Positions 53,591-64,000 are shown, numbered from the stretch's first letter. The stretch is DNA of 64,000 nucleotides from Paraphoma chrysanthemicola (GCA_020744225.1 JAGMWG010000014.1:248001-312000), one strand, 5' to 3'. The notes: generated by a model not told the origin, from the letters alone. Translations and numbers: made by a program.

Positions 53591-56500
53591 TTACTCAAGC
53601 AACAGCCTGAAAAACCACGCTTCAAAATCCACTTTCCTCAGCACTTTATCATGCCACCCTGTACTCCTCCTCGCAATTTCCCTTGCCTTCTTCTCACCCT
53701 CAGTATTTCCATTCCCACTCTTATCAGGTCCCTTGGTGTCCTCTTTGCGCTCGCTTCCGCCTCGGTCACCGCTGAACCATCTCACCAGATCAAGATGCTC
53801 GTCGCCTTTGAGACTGAGAGGGATATAATGTACCCAGGGTTGGAGCCACTCGGCGTGCCATTCGCGGAAAATTGCCATTTTGTATGTGAGGCTTTGAGAT
53901 TTGAGGAAGCTGTAGAAACGGCCGCTGAAGGCATTGCCATCCATGTCGAGAAGGTGCTTGAAGTACCATGCGTCTTGGCCGTCGGCGCGTTCGGTGACTT
54001 GGAAGAATTCTTTCTGAGCGTCGCAGTCGCCGGGATCGCATTGGCCAACATGGGAGAAGTGGACGTCGATAAGGTGTTTCAGGGAGCGACGGTCGATGTC
54101 GAGAACATTGTGAACGTTGACTTCGGTAGTAGACTCGGTGTTCTGAGCAGAGGGAATAACAATTTGTGCTTTGTCTGGGGCATTCAAGCGCTGTACAATG
54201 TGCTGGCGATGCTGTCGTCTCCACCCGCCATTGCGAGAAAAGCCACCCGTCGTCGAACCGCGCCAGTACAAAGCATTCGTCTTATTCTCCCATGTCGTGT
54301 CATGGCTTTCATCATATCCAACCCTTCCTACCCAGTACCACGGGCTGGGATAGAGGATGTCTTGGAAGCTTGAAATCTTTGATTGTGAAAACACTGGCGT
54401 GAGCTCGTGTATGATGTTGAATGCGTTCGGTCGCTCGAAGAAGCCAAAGGTGGATGAGAGTGAGGGCGATATGCAGATGTCGGAGAAGGCTGTCGTGTTG
54501 TATATGTAGCTAAGAGGTCCGGCTGCATATGCTGTGACATTGTCCGGTGCGTAGTCTTCAAATGTCTGCGCTTGGCTGCCGGCAGGACAAGACAGACGCG
54601 AAGGCGTCCAGGTCTGTTGGTGTGCGAAGCGATTGAATTTTGATACATACGTCTCCGCGAAGCGTTTGCCATCATTCATGTCTTTAGGTCGGGCGGAGAA
54701 CGCATTGCGCGGGGATGCATACTTGGCAGTGCGTGGCAATACCTCGATCCGAGCCTTGTCAACCATAGAAGATAACAGATCATTCGGTACAACGACCCGA
54801 GGCTCGTCGTGTATGTTGAATCCGAGATCCATGTCCGGGAGATACTCCACGAACTTCTCCATCATGGAAGCAGTCGCTTGTCGTTGCCATTCTTCACCCT
54901 TTTCAACATTGACTACTTGGCCATCACGAATGGCCACCCCGATCAGAGCGCTATCCTCGCCGCCCAGCTCTCTGGTGATGCGCGAACGTATGGTCGCTGG
55001 ATCCAGGGCCCAGAAAGGCAACAACGTTTCCTGGATCGTGTCGAACTCGTCGATCAGAACAACGTCGTTTCGGCGAGCAAACTCATACCATTTGTCAAAA
55101 TGAGGAGGTGGTGCGATTCCGTATCTGCGGCGGTACTCGTGCACAGCATCCGCTAGGGATGCTGACTGGCGGTTCAGGACATTCTGGAAATTGGCCTCGG
55201 CGGCTTTGACAAGCTGGGACGCCGGATGTCCTTGATCCAAGCTCACGGGTACCGGCTCGAAAGGCGATGGAGGCGGAGTAGTTGAAAATGCAGTTGGGTC
55301 GTTGGAAACATATCGTAGTCGCTGCACGTTGGAAGCATATCGGAACAAAAGTAATCCAATAGACAGCGCCGAAACTGCGAAGATGATGCGCTTTATTATC
55401 CGGAAACTACTTCTCTTGGCTCCAAGCGATGTAGAAGTCAATGAACCCGTTGTGTAAAACAGAGCCGAGAGGGTGAATAACCCGGTGAACCATATGTTGG
55501 AGAAAGAAAGTGCGGACGAAAGCTTCGCACACAGAACAGAAAACAATGACACCAGGGAAGTGTCTAGCGCGCCTCGATCAGAAATCTAGCGCTCGTCAGC
55601 GGAAGGCCTTCAAGAAGCAGAGTACTCCCCTAACGGCACTGCGCCATTGATTATGGGAACATGCATTGAACCCGGACTGGGTTCGGAGTGCAGCACTACA
55701 TGCAAGGAAGAGCTGTGAATACAAAGACTTCGAGCGACTTACCAGCAATAATAGAAGGAAATTTGTTATAACATGTACAAGGACCGTCCAGATGATTCGC
55801 CACAAAGACCCATACTCTTGAACAACAATCGCGTCGTGATCCGTGCTTCTGTATACAGACTGCCAAGTTGTCGCATCACGGATCGTCGGTTCTATAAGTA
55901 TCGAAGCCAGTCCACAAAGTGCAGTCAACGAGACCGCGATATCTCTAACAGCGGCCACTTGCTGCTCTCGAGGAAGTACGTCGGAGGTACTACTTCGCGC
56001 TGCAGGTTGGTTTGTGGGTACAAACTCGTATGCACCATCTCCAGTGCCGTCCTCCGCGCTCCCTGTTGCGCTCTCAAACAGTATCAATCCAGTCGCAGTG
56101 AAGATGACGCTGCTGAAGCCGAGGGTAGAAGTCGTTGGGACGGTGTAGATCAGAAGGACAGCGACTGCAGACACTGTGGTGACTGCCAAGATGCGGAAAG
56201 AACCGACATACGAATGGGTATCAGGTGAATCGGCGGATTCGTGGGTGATATCGTCGTGGGATGGCAATGCCGGCAGTCTCGACATGACTTCATTTTTGGA
56301 GATGAGGGTGACGAAGAAGGGAAGCAGGCTCTTGCGCAGACTTAGCAAATGTTGGATCACGGTGCAAAAAGTTCATACCTTGAACAACCATGTTCCTTCC
56401 TTGTCACAAGCAGCTCTATCGCATATTTGAGCGAAAGCTAAACATGCGCCCGCAAGCCAGCCTGTCCATCTCCTCTTCTTGGTAGAGTGTGATCGTATGC

Positions 56501-56678
56501 CGACCCTCAGAAGCGTGAATATCCATATAATGGCCCAAGAGGCGGCGGCTATGAGCAGCGAGTACTGCACCGGTTCGTGAACATTCGCGACGGCGCTGGT
56601 GATGGTGAACAGCACTGGCACGAACAGCTGAGGGTATCTGAAGACATTGTCGGCGATGAGAGACAGCACCGGGTGCAT
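53591..56678 (-). CDS. GT90/CAP10-family glycosyltransferase with polytopic N-terminus
   Basis: Exons 56379-56678, 55743-56330 and 53591-55585, introns of 48 and 157 bases; 960 residues. The first about 350 residues hold some nine hydrophobic segments in groups (FVPVLFTITSAVA, LLIAAASWAIIWIFTLL, ILAVTTVSAVAVLLIYTV, IIWTVLVHVITNFLLLLL, NIWFTGLFTLSALFY, IIFAVSALSIGLLLF). The C-terminal about 500 residues form the CAP10 catalytic domain: DKWYEFARRNDVVLIDEFD, SDICISPSLSSTFGFFERPN, DILYPSPWYW, TNALYWRGSTTGGF, HLLDMDGNAFSGRFYSFLKSQSLTYK, and EWLQPWVHYIPLSL. In Cryptococcus related proteins transfer xylose in capsule and glycan synthesis. Here a Golgi or ER wall-glycan role is likely, the donor sugar unknown. 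All three junctions are in phase 0. Confidence 0.88.
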
Positions 56679-57271
56679 TGGTGGAGAGTTCGGCTATCGT
56701 TCGTCGGTGGGCATCGGGTCGCTGAGTGCGGTAGAATGTGGGGGCAATGTGGTGGTGTACATGCAGGCGCGTTGAATGTTGATCGATGGAACAGAGCGCG
56801 GAAAGGGCCGCACGGATCTGCAGGGACCACCGACCAGTGACGCCATGCTTCAGCCCTACCATATCTCGTCGTGCGGAAAGCACAGTCTCAATTCCATTCT
56901 CATACTACATATCGGAAGCTTAATCCCAGCTGCCTGCTGTTTGCGGCCTCTGTCGTTAGGTAGCTACACGCGTCGTCATCTCGACGCGTCTCGATACGCG
57001 ACCTGCCACTACCACCTTCGTATACTGCGCCGTTTCAACTCCGATGGGACAACATAGACACCACATCCGCTTCTTAACGTGCGTCAAGCGCGCATAGAAT
57101 CAAACGCTCCTAGGACACCTATAGCGGTCGCGATATGATAGCCTAGAGGTCTCCAGTAATTTACCAAGGGTTCGCCGAAGGCTTAGGCATATGCGACGAC
57201 CTTCTGGGCGGACGATGACATCCACCCCAACCAGGAAATAACATGGAACTGTCCCCTTCCACTTACGATCC
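56679..57271. promoter_or_regulatory. Divergent promoter of GT90 and HET genes
   Basis: 593 bases between two outward-facing start codons. Frames at 56.4-56.9 kb overlap the first GT90 exon antisense. No distinct motif seen. Confidence 0.4.
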
Positions 57272-59170
57272 ATGGAAAAGTACCAATACAGTCCTCTCCA
57301 ACCAGGCGAGCTTACACGTGTGTTGGCACTCCAACCGGCCAGCTTGCGTTCCGACGAGCTCCACTGCCAGCTCCTCCATATCTCCTCCGACTTCCCATAT
57401 ATTGCAATCTCGTATGCCTGGGGCTTACAATATGGCTGGTCTGACTTGGTCGTCGAAGATAGTGACCAGCATGGGCCCCCATCGGCACTCAAAATTACGA
57501 CCACCGTAAAGTTGCTTCTACGTCGAATGAGAGGCTCTTCGGCAGTTCGATATCTCTGGATCGACGCCTTGTGTATCAATCAGGCAGATAACGCAGAGAA
57601 AGCGCAACAGGTCTCGCGTATGTTCGACATATATCGCATGGCGTCCCAAGTCTTCGCCTGGCTAGGCAATCGAGGCAAACACGAATCGGATTTCCTCAAG
57701 GTCATCAAGCGCGTGGAGGTAGAAGGAGACGATGTGCTTGAACAACATCTCGAGGAATGCGGGCTCGGGCCTCTCCATAACTTCTTTGGAAGGTCCTGGT
57801 TCTGGCGGCGATGGGTGATCCAAGAAGTTGCAGCGGCTCGCAAAGCCGTCCTTGTCGACGGGTACACGCACATGGACTTTGAATCATTTGCTCAGACTCT
57901 GAGGACATCAAATTCACTCAGAAGAATCACCGATTCATCTGCACTCGGGTTCATTGAAGCCATATCCAGGGTTCGAGGTTCTGCTGCTTCCTGCCGCCAC
58001 CTCTCTTTTGCTGCATTGTTCCCGGTCTTTCACAACGCGGAATGCAAGGATGACAAGGATAGGATCTTTTCACTCCTTGGACTAGACGTCCTCACAGCAT
58101 CTCCAGGAATGGACATAATCATGATGCCAAATTACAGTCTCTCCACCATCGAATGCTACGAAACCTTCGCTACCAAGCTCGCGGCAAGGAGCACTCAAGA
58201 TCTGTTCGCAGTCATGCAATGCGCTGGCGCATTCCCTCAGGATCATGTTCGTTGCGATTTTGAGCCCCCACGGTACGGTAATTACCAGCGCACATCCAGT
58301 TGGATTCCCGACTGGACCTTTCCACGGCTGTTCCGGCCGCTTTTCTGCAGCAACAACTCTTTGCGCGCTGGCTTCACCTCACCCACTCAACTGGTTGGTC
58401 AAAGGACCATGGTTGAGAACGGTGTTCTATGCCTTGACGGCTTGCTACTTGGCTGCATAACACATCTGTCCCCGCTCTGGTGGGAAAGTTTTGCTGACGA
58501 ATACATTATATACCATGCGCTGACCCGGTGGCTTGTTCTGCTCGAATCCGGTCTCATTGATGAGCCAAAGTATGTTGGCAAGACCAAACGCATCGTTGCG
58601 GATTTCGCGAGGACAATCACCGCCGGCCAAATTGATCTCCAATTCGAATCCGTGTTTGACTCTCGGCCGAGAGACTCAATTGGGAACCTACCATATACTA
58701 GCAAAGATCTCTCTCGCAGAGCGTTCAATAGGCTTCTGATGAAATGGCTTCGACGCGCAAAATTACTCTCCGATGAGAACGACTCTCTGGTGACCATGAC
58801 AACGGATAGCTCACTTAGCATTGAGCAGCATTGTCGGACACTTGCGAAGACATGTTTCATCGAGGAGAATATACCTTCCGATGCGCACCCCGAGCTTAGG
58901 AGGGCACAACTGGTCATGGAAGGCAGAACATTTTTCGTCACGGACTCTGGTCACATGGGCATTTGCTCTTCATGGGCGACCACGGGTGATATCGTTGCGA
59001 TACCGTTTGGCGCTAATACTCCTTTCATCCTGAGGGCTCGCACAGAGCCGGATCCCGAACAAGCGGAGCAGCGAGTAAACTTGGTGAGTGATTGTTATGT
59101 CGAGGGTGTCATGGAGGGACAAGCGTGGCATCAGCCTGGTCTCATGAGACGTACTTTCGTTGTTGAATGA
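57272..59170 (+). CDS. HET domain protein
   Basis: Single exon, 632 residues. The HET domain occupies residues about 40-190: YIAISYAWG at 43-51, RYLWIDALCINQADNAEKAQQVSRMFDIYRMASQVFAWLG, and FFGRSWFWRRWVIQEVAAAR. DKDRIFSLLGL follows, and the typical C-terminal region is present (TFFVTDSGHMGICSSWATTGDIVAIPFGANTPFILR, VSDCYVEGVMEGQAW). It has no NACHT, WD or ankyrin module; this is the common stand-alone HET architecture. Proteins of this type mediate or execute vegetative-incompatibility cell death, but most are uncharacterised. It looks intact. Confidence 0.92.
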   Translation: MEKYQYSPLQPGELTRVLALQPASLRSDELHCQLLHISSDFPYIAISYAWGLQYGWSDLVVEDSDQHGPPSALKITTTVKLLLRRMRGSSAVRYLWIDALCINQADNAEKAQQVSRMFDIYRMASQVFAWLGNRGKHESDFLKVIKRVEVEGDDVLEQHLEECGLGPLHNFFGRSWFWRRWVIQEVAAARKAVLVDGYTHMDFESFAQTLRTSNSLRRITDSSALGFIEAISRVRGSAASCRHLSFAALFPVFHNAECKDDKDRIFSLLGLDVLTASPGMDIIMMPNYSLSTIECYETFATKLAARSTQDLFAVMQCAGAFPQDHVRCDFEPPRYGNYQRTSSWIPDWTFPRLFRPLFCSNNSLRAGFTSPTQLVGQRTMVENGVLCLDGLLLGCITHLSPLWWESFADEYIIYHALTRWLVLLESGLIDEPKYVGKTKRIVADFARTITAGQIDLQFESVFDSRPRDSIGNLPYTSKDLSRRAFNRLLMKWLRRAKLLSDENDSLVTMTTDSSLSIEQHCRTLAKTCFIEENIPSDAHPELRRAQLVMEGRTFFVTDSGHMGICSSWATTGDIVAIPFGANTPFILRARTEPDPEQAEQRVNLVSDCYVEGVMEGQAWHQPGLMRRTFVVE

Positions 59171-59409
59171 CATTGCGTATCAACAAGATATTGGAGATGC
59201 TCACCCTTCCTCGCGATAAAGGCGCAATACGAGGACGATGTGTACTACCTCCCGAGGAGTACGTTGGTGGCATGATGGAATCGGGCATATGTGCGATCTA
59301 CTGGTCGCATGACAACCCAGTCTGGAACCTAGCAGAGCAGTACCCGGACAGACGGCTTGCCGCGCGCATACACCAGTTCCAGCTGAAGAAGGTGCTTTGT
59401 ATGCACTAA
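59167..59409 (+). other. Small frame overlapping the HET stop codon
   Basis: 80 codons from an ATG that overlaps the HET stop by four bases (ATGA). The reading (PPEEYVGGMMESGICAIYWSHDNPVWNLAEQYPDRRLAARI) has protein-like composition but no domain I know. Overlapping starts are unusual in fungi. It may be the frameshifted remnant of a longer HET-type tail or of another gene. Confidence 0.25.
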
Positions 59410-60056
59410 GTCTCTCACGTAGCAGGGAACACTACCGAAAAGCGAGATGCTTGGAACTTTATTGATACCACTATCAACAGTCAGACGACACTCACCATTG
59501 ATTCTAATAGATGGAAAAGGGCTTTTAGGCTTGCCTGGTTTGCCTCAGCTTACTATCAGCCATGCTTTAATGCTCAATCTGATACCAAGATACATCGAGC
59601 TGTGATGCATATGCGATCCTTATCCGCTACGTTTTCTGCTACTTTAGAGGAGATGACGATGCTATAGGCTGGTCTTGGGGCTACTGTGCAGATGAGCAGG
59701 AATATACCTAGCATATGGTCCATCTCTGCGTACCGCAAATATCGCCGTGCCGCAAGGAGTCCGCTCATCTAGCAGTTCAGAACTCCCCACATTTGTTCTA
59801 CCGTCTACTAGGCGGAAGAGACTGTTCTCTAAGTCCATCACTATCGATCAGTATAGTGCAGCGCAAAGAATACAATATTTTTGGTCATGCTGTCGACATC
59901 GCAAGTAATTTCACTTCAGGCTCTATCGACTTCGTAACCCTGTATCAGCTCTATTACTGTAAGTATAATCAGGAAGCTGATGTACCGTAGCCTATATAAC
60001 TATATTTAACCCCGTCCCCTCTACGACAATTCTGCCTACGAAATAGAAGTGGAGCA
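59410..60056. other. Convergent interval between two HET genes
   Basis: About 650 bases, AT-richer than the flanking genes, with no coding signal I trust and no terminal repeats recognised. Confidence 0.4.
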
Positions 60057-62156
60057 TTAAACTATAGTAACGCACCTACCCTGGGCGCTAGAAAATTGAT
60101 ACTTTAGAGTATCAGCGTATAAATAGGTACTTCTTATCATACCTACTCTCTCAAAACAATCTAGCTCCGGAGGTCTACCACATAGGCCTCGTGATGGTTG
60201 AAGTATCATGATTGATGGTGTGCCTTCCTGGTTGTACCTGAAATCTCCAATCCAAATGCAGAGGACTTGTGTTACAGTATCTGAAAAGTCTTCCAAGCAG
60301 TCCAAGTTACAGGGTAGCCCTGTCGGGTTCCCAGGCCCCAAAAAGATCCTGTGGTCGCCGCTTGTGCTGATGCTGAGCTGTGAATCAATCGCTGCAACGG
60401 ACAGAGTTATCTTTGCCCACTTCAAACCTCCCGTAGCATCGATGCTGCTTGTCTCATACTTCAGATTGACCAATTTAGTCCATGTCTTCGTGCTAGTTTC
60501 GATTCGAGGAGCGTTCAGTCGGCTGACTTCACTATCGAGTGGCGCTTGAACCGGCTCAGCTAACGTGAGACGAGGCCTGTCGATGATCTGGGTGTCTCCG
60601 CAAAGTGGAGACCAAGAAGGAGCCCTCCAAGTCACTGGTCTAGAAGTCATACCTGAGCCTACCCAGCCAATATCGTCGAGGACGCTCTGCCGCCAAATTC
60701 CAGCGACGTAGTCACCGCATCCAAATTCTTGAAATCTTTTCGCAAGCCCAGAGAGCGCGGGCAGGCGGTCAGAATCGTCGCTGATGCGCATGCTAGAATA
60801 CATGTCTAAGATCCCGTGCCAGCGCTCAAAGACTCTGTCAGGCTCAGCACATTCTAGCCATGTCCCTTGGAAAGAGCGCACAGAACCCGCATGATATCCA
60901 CAGTCACATAGTCTTTGGTTTTGACACTCCCAAACAAGCTCTTCTCGAGCAAAGTGGATCAAACGTCGCGACAGGAGACGTTCTTGCAAGCACCATGCTC
61001 GAGACAAGAGTGGGTTCATCCTCTTAGCTCTCGCACACTGGGTGGAGTCCTTATCGTAAAAGTGCTTTGGCTCGGCCATTAAGTAGATATCTACATAGCC
61101 GTCAGGCTCAGCAGGTAGTGCCACGCAAGATGAGCAATTGGGATAATCCACGAAACATCCTACTTCACCATCGGATGCCTGTGTTGCAGCGACAACGAGA
61201 TGAGCATTGCGGTAGATAGAAGCCATTTGCGCCGACTCCCTCTGCCAATCCTCGTTAGAGTCCTGAATGATACACAGTGAATCGATCCATAGGTATCGAA
61301 TGCCTAAATATCGCACAAGCTTGATCGCGTCGCAGAATGTTTTAGGCAGTTTATCTTCGTCGATAGTAGACTCATGTGAAGCAAGGTTCGCGCTCGTAGT
61401 CTGCAGTGGACTGCCTTTTGAGCCCCAACAATGACTCAAAGCACAATACTCATCTGTGAGTCCCGAGCCTGACTGTAGTCTGATGCCTTGAGGGTAATCA
61501 ACATTGAGCACCCTAGTTGGAAGTCTGGTCTGTTCCACATGGCAATCCTTGTGGCCGGTGCATTGTTCCATCCACTGGGCAATCTGTTTGAAGCTTTCGG
61601 GGGATCCAGAGTTCTTATTCTGCAACCTCTTCAAGTGCCTCAATGACCTTCCACTATTGACCGCTTGCTTTGGCGACGCAGCAAAAGCCATGTACGTCCT
61701 TTTCAAGCTCTTGAATTCAATCGTGATCTTCGTTCTCGTCCCACATCGGGAATTTGAGAATCTGAATGTGGCTTCGCTTTCCTGATCTCCCTCTTCGGTG
61801 CAACGGCATCGATCATCTATATGCTCAGTCTCGATGAATTTGCAGTAAGCAAAGATGTAGAGACAACATCCAAGGCAGCCAAGCACGGCTTGCTCCATGA
61901 ATGTGGCTGGGAGCCTCGATGACAAGTGTTGTTGACACGCGGTGCATTGATCTGTTTTTGAGCGGAGAAAAGCATTTGGTAGGATAGACTCGAGCATGCG
62001 GCCACCGCAAGTGCCCAGTATAAGCCAATCGGGTACACGGATGCTCTCTTGTAGCTTAAAACTGGCAATGGCTCTGCGAGCTTGTTTCAATTCTGTTTCC
62101 CAATGTGCCTTCTCATGAGGCCATCGCTCAGAAGCTTTTGCCTTGTTGTGATCCAT
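60057..62156 (-). CDS. HET domain protein with Cys-rich N-terminal module
   Basis: 699 residues from the first in-frame ATG at 62156. The frame is open without ATG up to 62345 (a TTG), so an upstream exon may add residues. Residues about 65-140 form a Cys-rich stretch (CTACQQHL, LGCLGCCLYIF, RCRC) preceding the HET domain. The HET domain has YCALSHCWG at 237-245, IRYLWIDSLCIIQDSNEDW, QMASIYRNAHLVVAATQA and the later LSRAWCLQERLLSRRLIHF. It belongs to the CALSHCWG group, different from the SYxWG group of the other two HET genes here. The function is presumably in non-self recognition; partner unknown. It is intact after the start and convergent with the HET gene at 57272. Confidence 0.85.
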   Translation of the reverse strand: MDHNKAKASERWPHEKAHWETELKQARRAIASFKLQESIRVPDWLILGTCGGRMLESILPNAFLRSKTDQCTACQQHLSSRLPATFMEQAVLGCLGCCLYIFAYCKFIETEHIDDRCRCTEEGDQESEATFRFSNSRCGTRTKITIEFKSLKRTYMAFAASPKQAVNSGRSLRHLKRLQNKNSGSPESFKQIAQWMEQCTGHKDCHVEQTRLPTRVLNVDYPQGIRLQSGSGLTDEYCALSHCWGSKGSPLQTTSANLASHESTIDEDKLPKTFCDAIKLVRYLGIRYLWIDSLCIIQDSNEDWQRESAQMASIYRNAHLVVAATQASDGEVGCFVDYPNCSSCVALPAEPDGYVDIYLMAEPKHFYDKDSTQCARAKRMNPLLSRAWCLQERLLSRRLIHFAREELVWECQNQRLCDCGYHAGSVRSFQGTWLECAEPDRVFERWHGILDMYSSMRISDDSDRLPALSGLAKRFQEFGCGDYVAGIWRQSVLDDIGWVGSGMTSRPVTWRAPSWSPLCGDTQIIDRPRLTLAEPVQAPLDSEVSRLNAPRIETSTKTWTKLVNLKYETSSIDATGGLKWAKITLSVAAIDSQLSISTSGDHRIFLGPGNPTGLPCNLDCLEDFSDTVTQVLCIWIGDFRYNQEGTPSIMILQPSRGLCGRPPELDCFERVGMIRSTYLYADTLKYQFSSAQGRCVTIV

Positions 62157-62345
62157 TTGATAGTTCTCTAGGTGTTCGAACGAGTGTATGTGAGGCTGAT
62201 TGATGGGTATCCGAAACAAGGGTTTGTGTTCACTTCTTCGAGGTCTTCGAGGTGGTATGGTAGCGCGAAATGAGATCGAAACGTCTAAGAGAGGAGGTTC
62301 AGGCGTTGGCTTCTGCTCCTCAGTGCTTCCTCCAGTGTTGCACAA

Positions 62346-63003
62346 GCATAGGTATAATCAAGAGGACCGCAGATCTGAGCAAAATGGAGGTTGCGAGTGA
62401 AAGGATGCCTAGGTCTGCACAAGGCTGAAGAGAGGCTGAGCAATGTCGCAGGATACGTAAAGGGAAGGTGCAAACGGCATCCCAGCAAGGCCTAATCACG
62501 GGCGAACCATGATCCGGATGGTCATCTGCAAGGCTGTGCAGGCGTCGTAGCGGACCAGGATTGCACAATGCTCATTGGTTGCCACAACATGCGAAACGAC
62601 TTGTCCATCGTCAAGGCTGACAGGTATGAAATTGCTTGTTACTGTGCAGAGATTGGTTCGAGCGACTTCAGGTAGAGCAATGTAGCCCCAAGTCGGCTAT
62701 CCTTTAGCCACAAAAGATTGGTATGCCCTCAGCCACACCCTAGTAAGCTATATGCTTGACATGGTGCCAGCTTCGCTCGATACGTGTGAGTGCGTTACGC
62801 TCATATACGAGCGTAACAACTAAAGCTGCTGTCGCTTAGACACGTTTCTAATGATGCCAAACTTTACGCTGGTCTAGAGACTCATTCCGGATGTGCGCGC
62901 GTAAGATAACGCGTTTGTAGTTTTGGTATGACGAGGGCGTACTATCAATAGAAGATACTAGAGAACCTAGATCTAAGCTTACTTAAGGAATGATAGAAAA
63001 CTC
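62346..63003. other. Gene-free, AT-richer tract upstream of HET gene
   Basis: The promoter of the 60057-62156 gene followed by sequence that becomes AT-rich toward 62.8-63.0 kb and runs into the retroelement fragment. Contains the hairpin at 62794-62817. Confidence 0.45.
62794..62817. repeat. Perfect 9-bp inverted repeat
   Basis: GTTACGCTC at 62794-62802 and its exact complement GAGCGTAAC at 62809-62817, with a six-base spacer. It could form a hairpin in either strand or be a dimeric protein site. Confidence 0.75.
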
Positions 63004-63580
63004 GTTGACATATACAAGTCTAAAGACGAAGTACCTCTCAGATTTTGCGGCACGACAGGACTTGCGTGACGAAGGGATAGACACGTTACTGAAACTATTG
63101 TCAGCTCTCATATATGCACTCACCGGTAGTTACCCTGCAGCTGAATCGAGTGTGAAACTGTTGACAGCCCCTCTTGAAGCGATCCTCAGCGTATGTTGAG
63201 CTTCTCCTTGAACTCCTCGAACGGTGCGCGTGGAAGACCTTTCGTGAACATGTCAGCTGGGTTATCTTTGCCGCTGATCGAATACATATGTACTTGGCTT
63301 TCGCCACTCTGCTTTCACAAACCGCTATTTCAAATAGGCACTATTACCTTGCCGGCTTGACTTGTACGCGCTTTGCAACTTGGCTGCGGTCGACTACCCC
63401 TCCATCGAAGAACGCGCCTTTGGCAACACGCTTTGCCTCTTTGACATTTGTGGTACTCTGTGTATACCACAGGAGGTATGCTATAGCTCGTACCAATGAG
63501 CCCTTGAAGTCATCGGGTGCTACAACAGCTTACTCGCCGTCAGCACTGAACTGTTACCTCACCACATTCTGATAGAGGAT
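63004..63580 (-). mobile_element. Decayed 3' end of a Ty1/Copia retrotransposon
   Basis: On the minus strand the reading from about 63300 to the TGA at 63186 ends the RNase H region of a Copia polyprotein: the diagnostic NPADMFTKGLPR, then FEEFKEKLNIR. Upstream (63300-63580) the similarity continues only through frameshifts and stops, so the element is dead. Just after the stop, a purine-rich tract (63167-63180) is followed by TGTCAACAG starting at 63166, the expected polypurine tract and LTR start. The far LTR edge is uncertain; a GTTGACA copy at 63004-63010 repeats the one at 63160-63166. The integrase and reverse transcriptase parts are absent. Confidence 0.72.
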
Positions 63581-64000
63581 CCTGAATAACTTCACATACT
63601 TATACCTACGTAGCTAAGCGCCGCAAAGTATGCTGCGGATCTCCAGGCTTCAATGTCACGGATTGATCCCAAGCGGTCCTACCCTTCCTCACGATGCGCG
63701 TGCACGAACAATTACTAGATCTGGTGATATTAGTCTCCTTCCCCAGTCCCAGGCTCACCATCTCTTCAGCACCACACCGCAGATCCCGTGTCGTCATACC
63801 CCTCCCACCCAAAACTCAATGCGTCCCACCACTACCCTTCACCACAATCCCCTCGCCATCTCCCATCCGCCTCGCCCCATCCTCTCATACCTCTCTCATC
63901 CACATCTCACCATCCCTCCTCCCACCATTCCCCCAACCCCTCTCCCAACCACCCCCTCCAACTACGCACATATCTAACATCCCACTACCTTAATCCTACG
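63581..64000. other. C/T-rich window end
   Basis: From about 63750 the plus strand is strongly pyrimidine-rich (C over A/T, few G). This could be a CT-rich promoter or leader of a plus-strand gene starting beyond the window, or low-complexity sequence. Open frames here are artefacts of that bias. Confidence 0.4.

Overview
The window is nuclear DNA of a filamentous ascomycete (Pezizomycotina; a Dothideomycete would fit, but that is inference). The basis is single genes on both strands, mostly short GT-AG introns of about 46-125 bases with CTAAC-like branch points, CT-rich leaders, three HET (heterokaryon-incompatibility) genes, and fungal orthologues of Cdt1, Med10, Dbp8, Gid4, Rbg1/DRG1 and Bor1. 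Exon-intron structures were worked out by hand from splice signals and protein continuity; none was checked against transcripts.

Left part (1-13.8 kb): a truncated Cdt1 replication-licensing gene, a small calcofluor-white-hypersensitivity-type protein, a DysF/peroxin-domain protein, a DUF3253 protein divergent from a beta carbonic anhydrase, a short-chain dehydrogenase, a HET gene fused to a very regular ankyrin array, an AT-rich gene-free tract, and a pisatin-demethylase-like P450. Then 5.8 kb (13.75-19.57 kb) has no gene I recognise.

Centre (19.6-42.7 kb): mostly housekeeping. An unknown protein, a Gid4/Vid24 protein (substrate receptor of the GID ubiquitin ligase), a PNPOx-like flavin protein, Dbp8 (ribosome biogenesis), a SET-domain protein, a Bor1-type anion exporter, an unknown protein, cysteine dioxygenase, the seven-exon GTPase DRG1/Rbg1, and a CENP-B-type DNA-binding protein.

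Right part (42.7-64 kb): a 5.1 kb gene-poor stretch with one weak gene candidate, a PXA-domain gene split by a 986-base intron, Med10 sharing its promoter, reading-frame remains of an unknown gene (51.5-52.1 kb), a GT90/CAP10 glycosyltransferase with a multi-pass N-terminus, two convergent HET genes, and the decayed 3' end of a Ty1/Copia element. The two flanks look like accessory, self-recognition-type sequence around a conserved core.

I found no tRNA, rRNA, CRISPR array or biosynthetic cluster. The most interesting items are the near-identical, two-repeat-periodic ankyrin array of the first HET gene, the oversized PXA intron, and the HET/retroelement neighbourhood at the right end. I see no clear undescribed multi-gene system.
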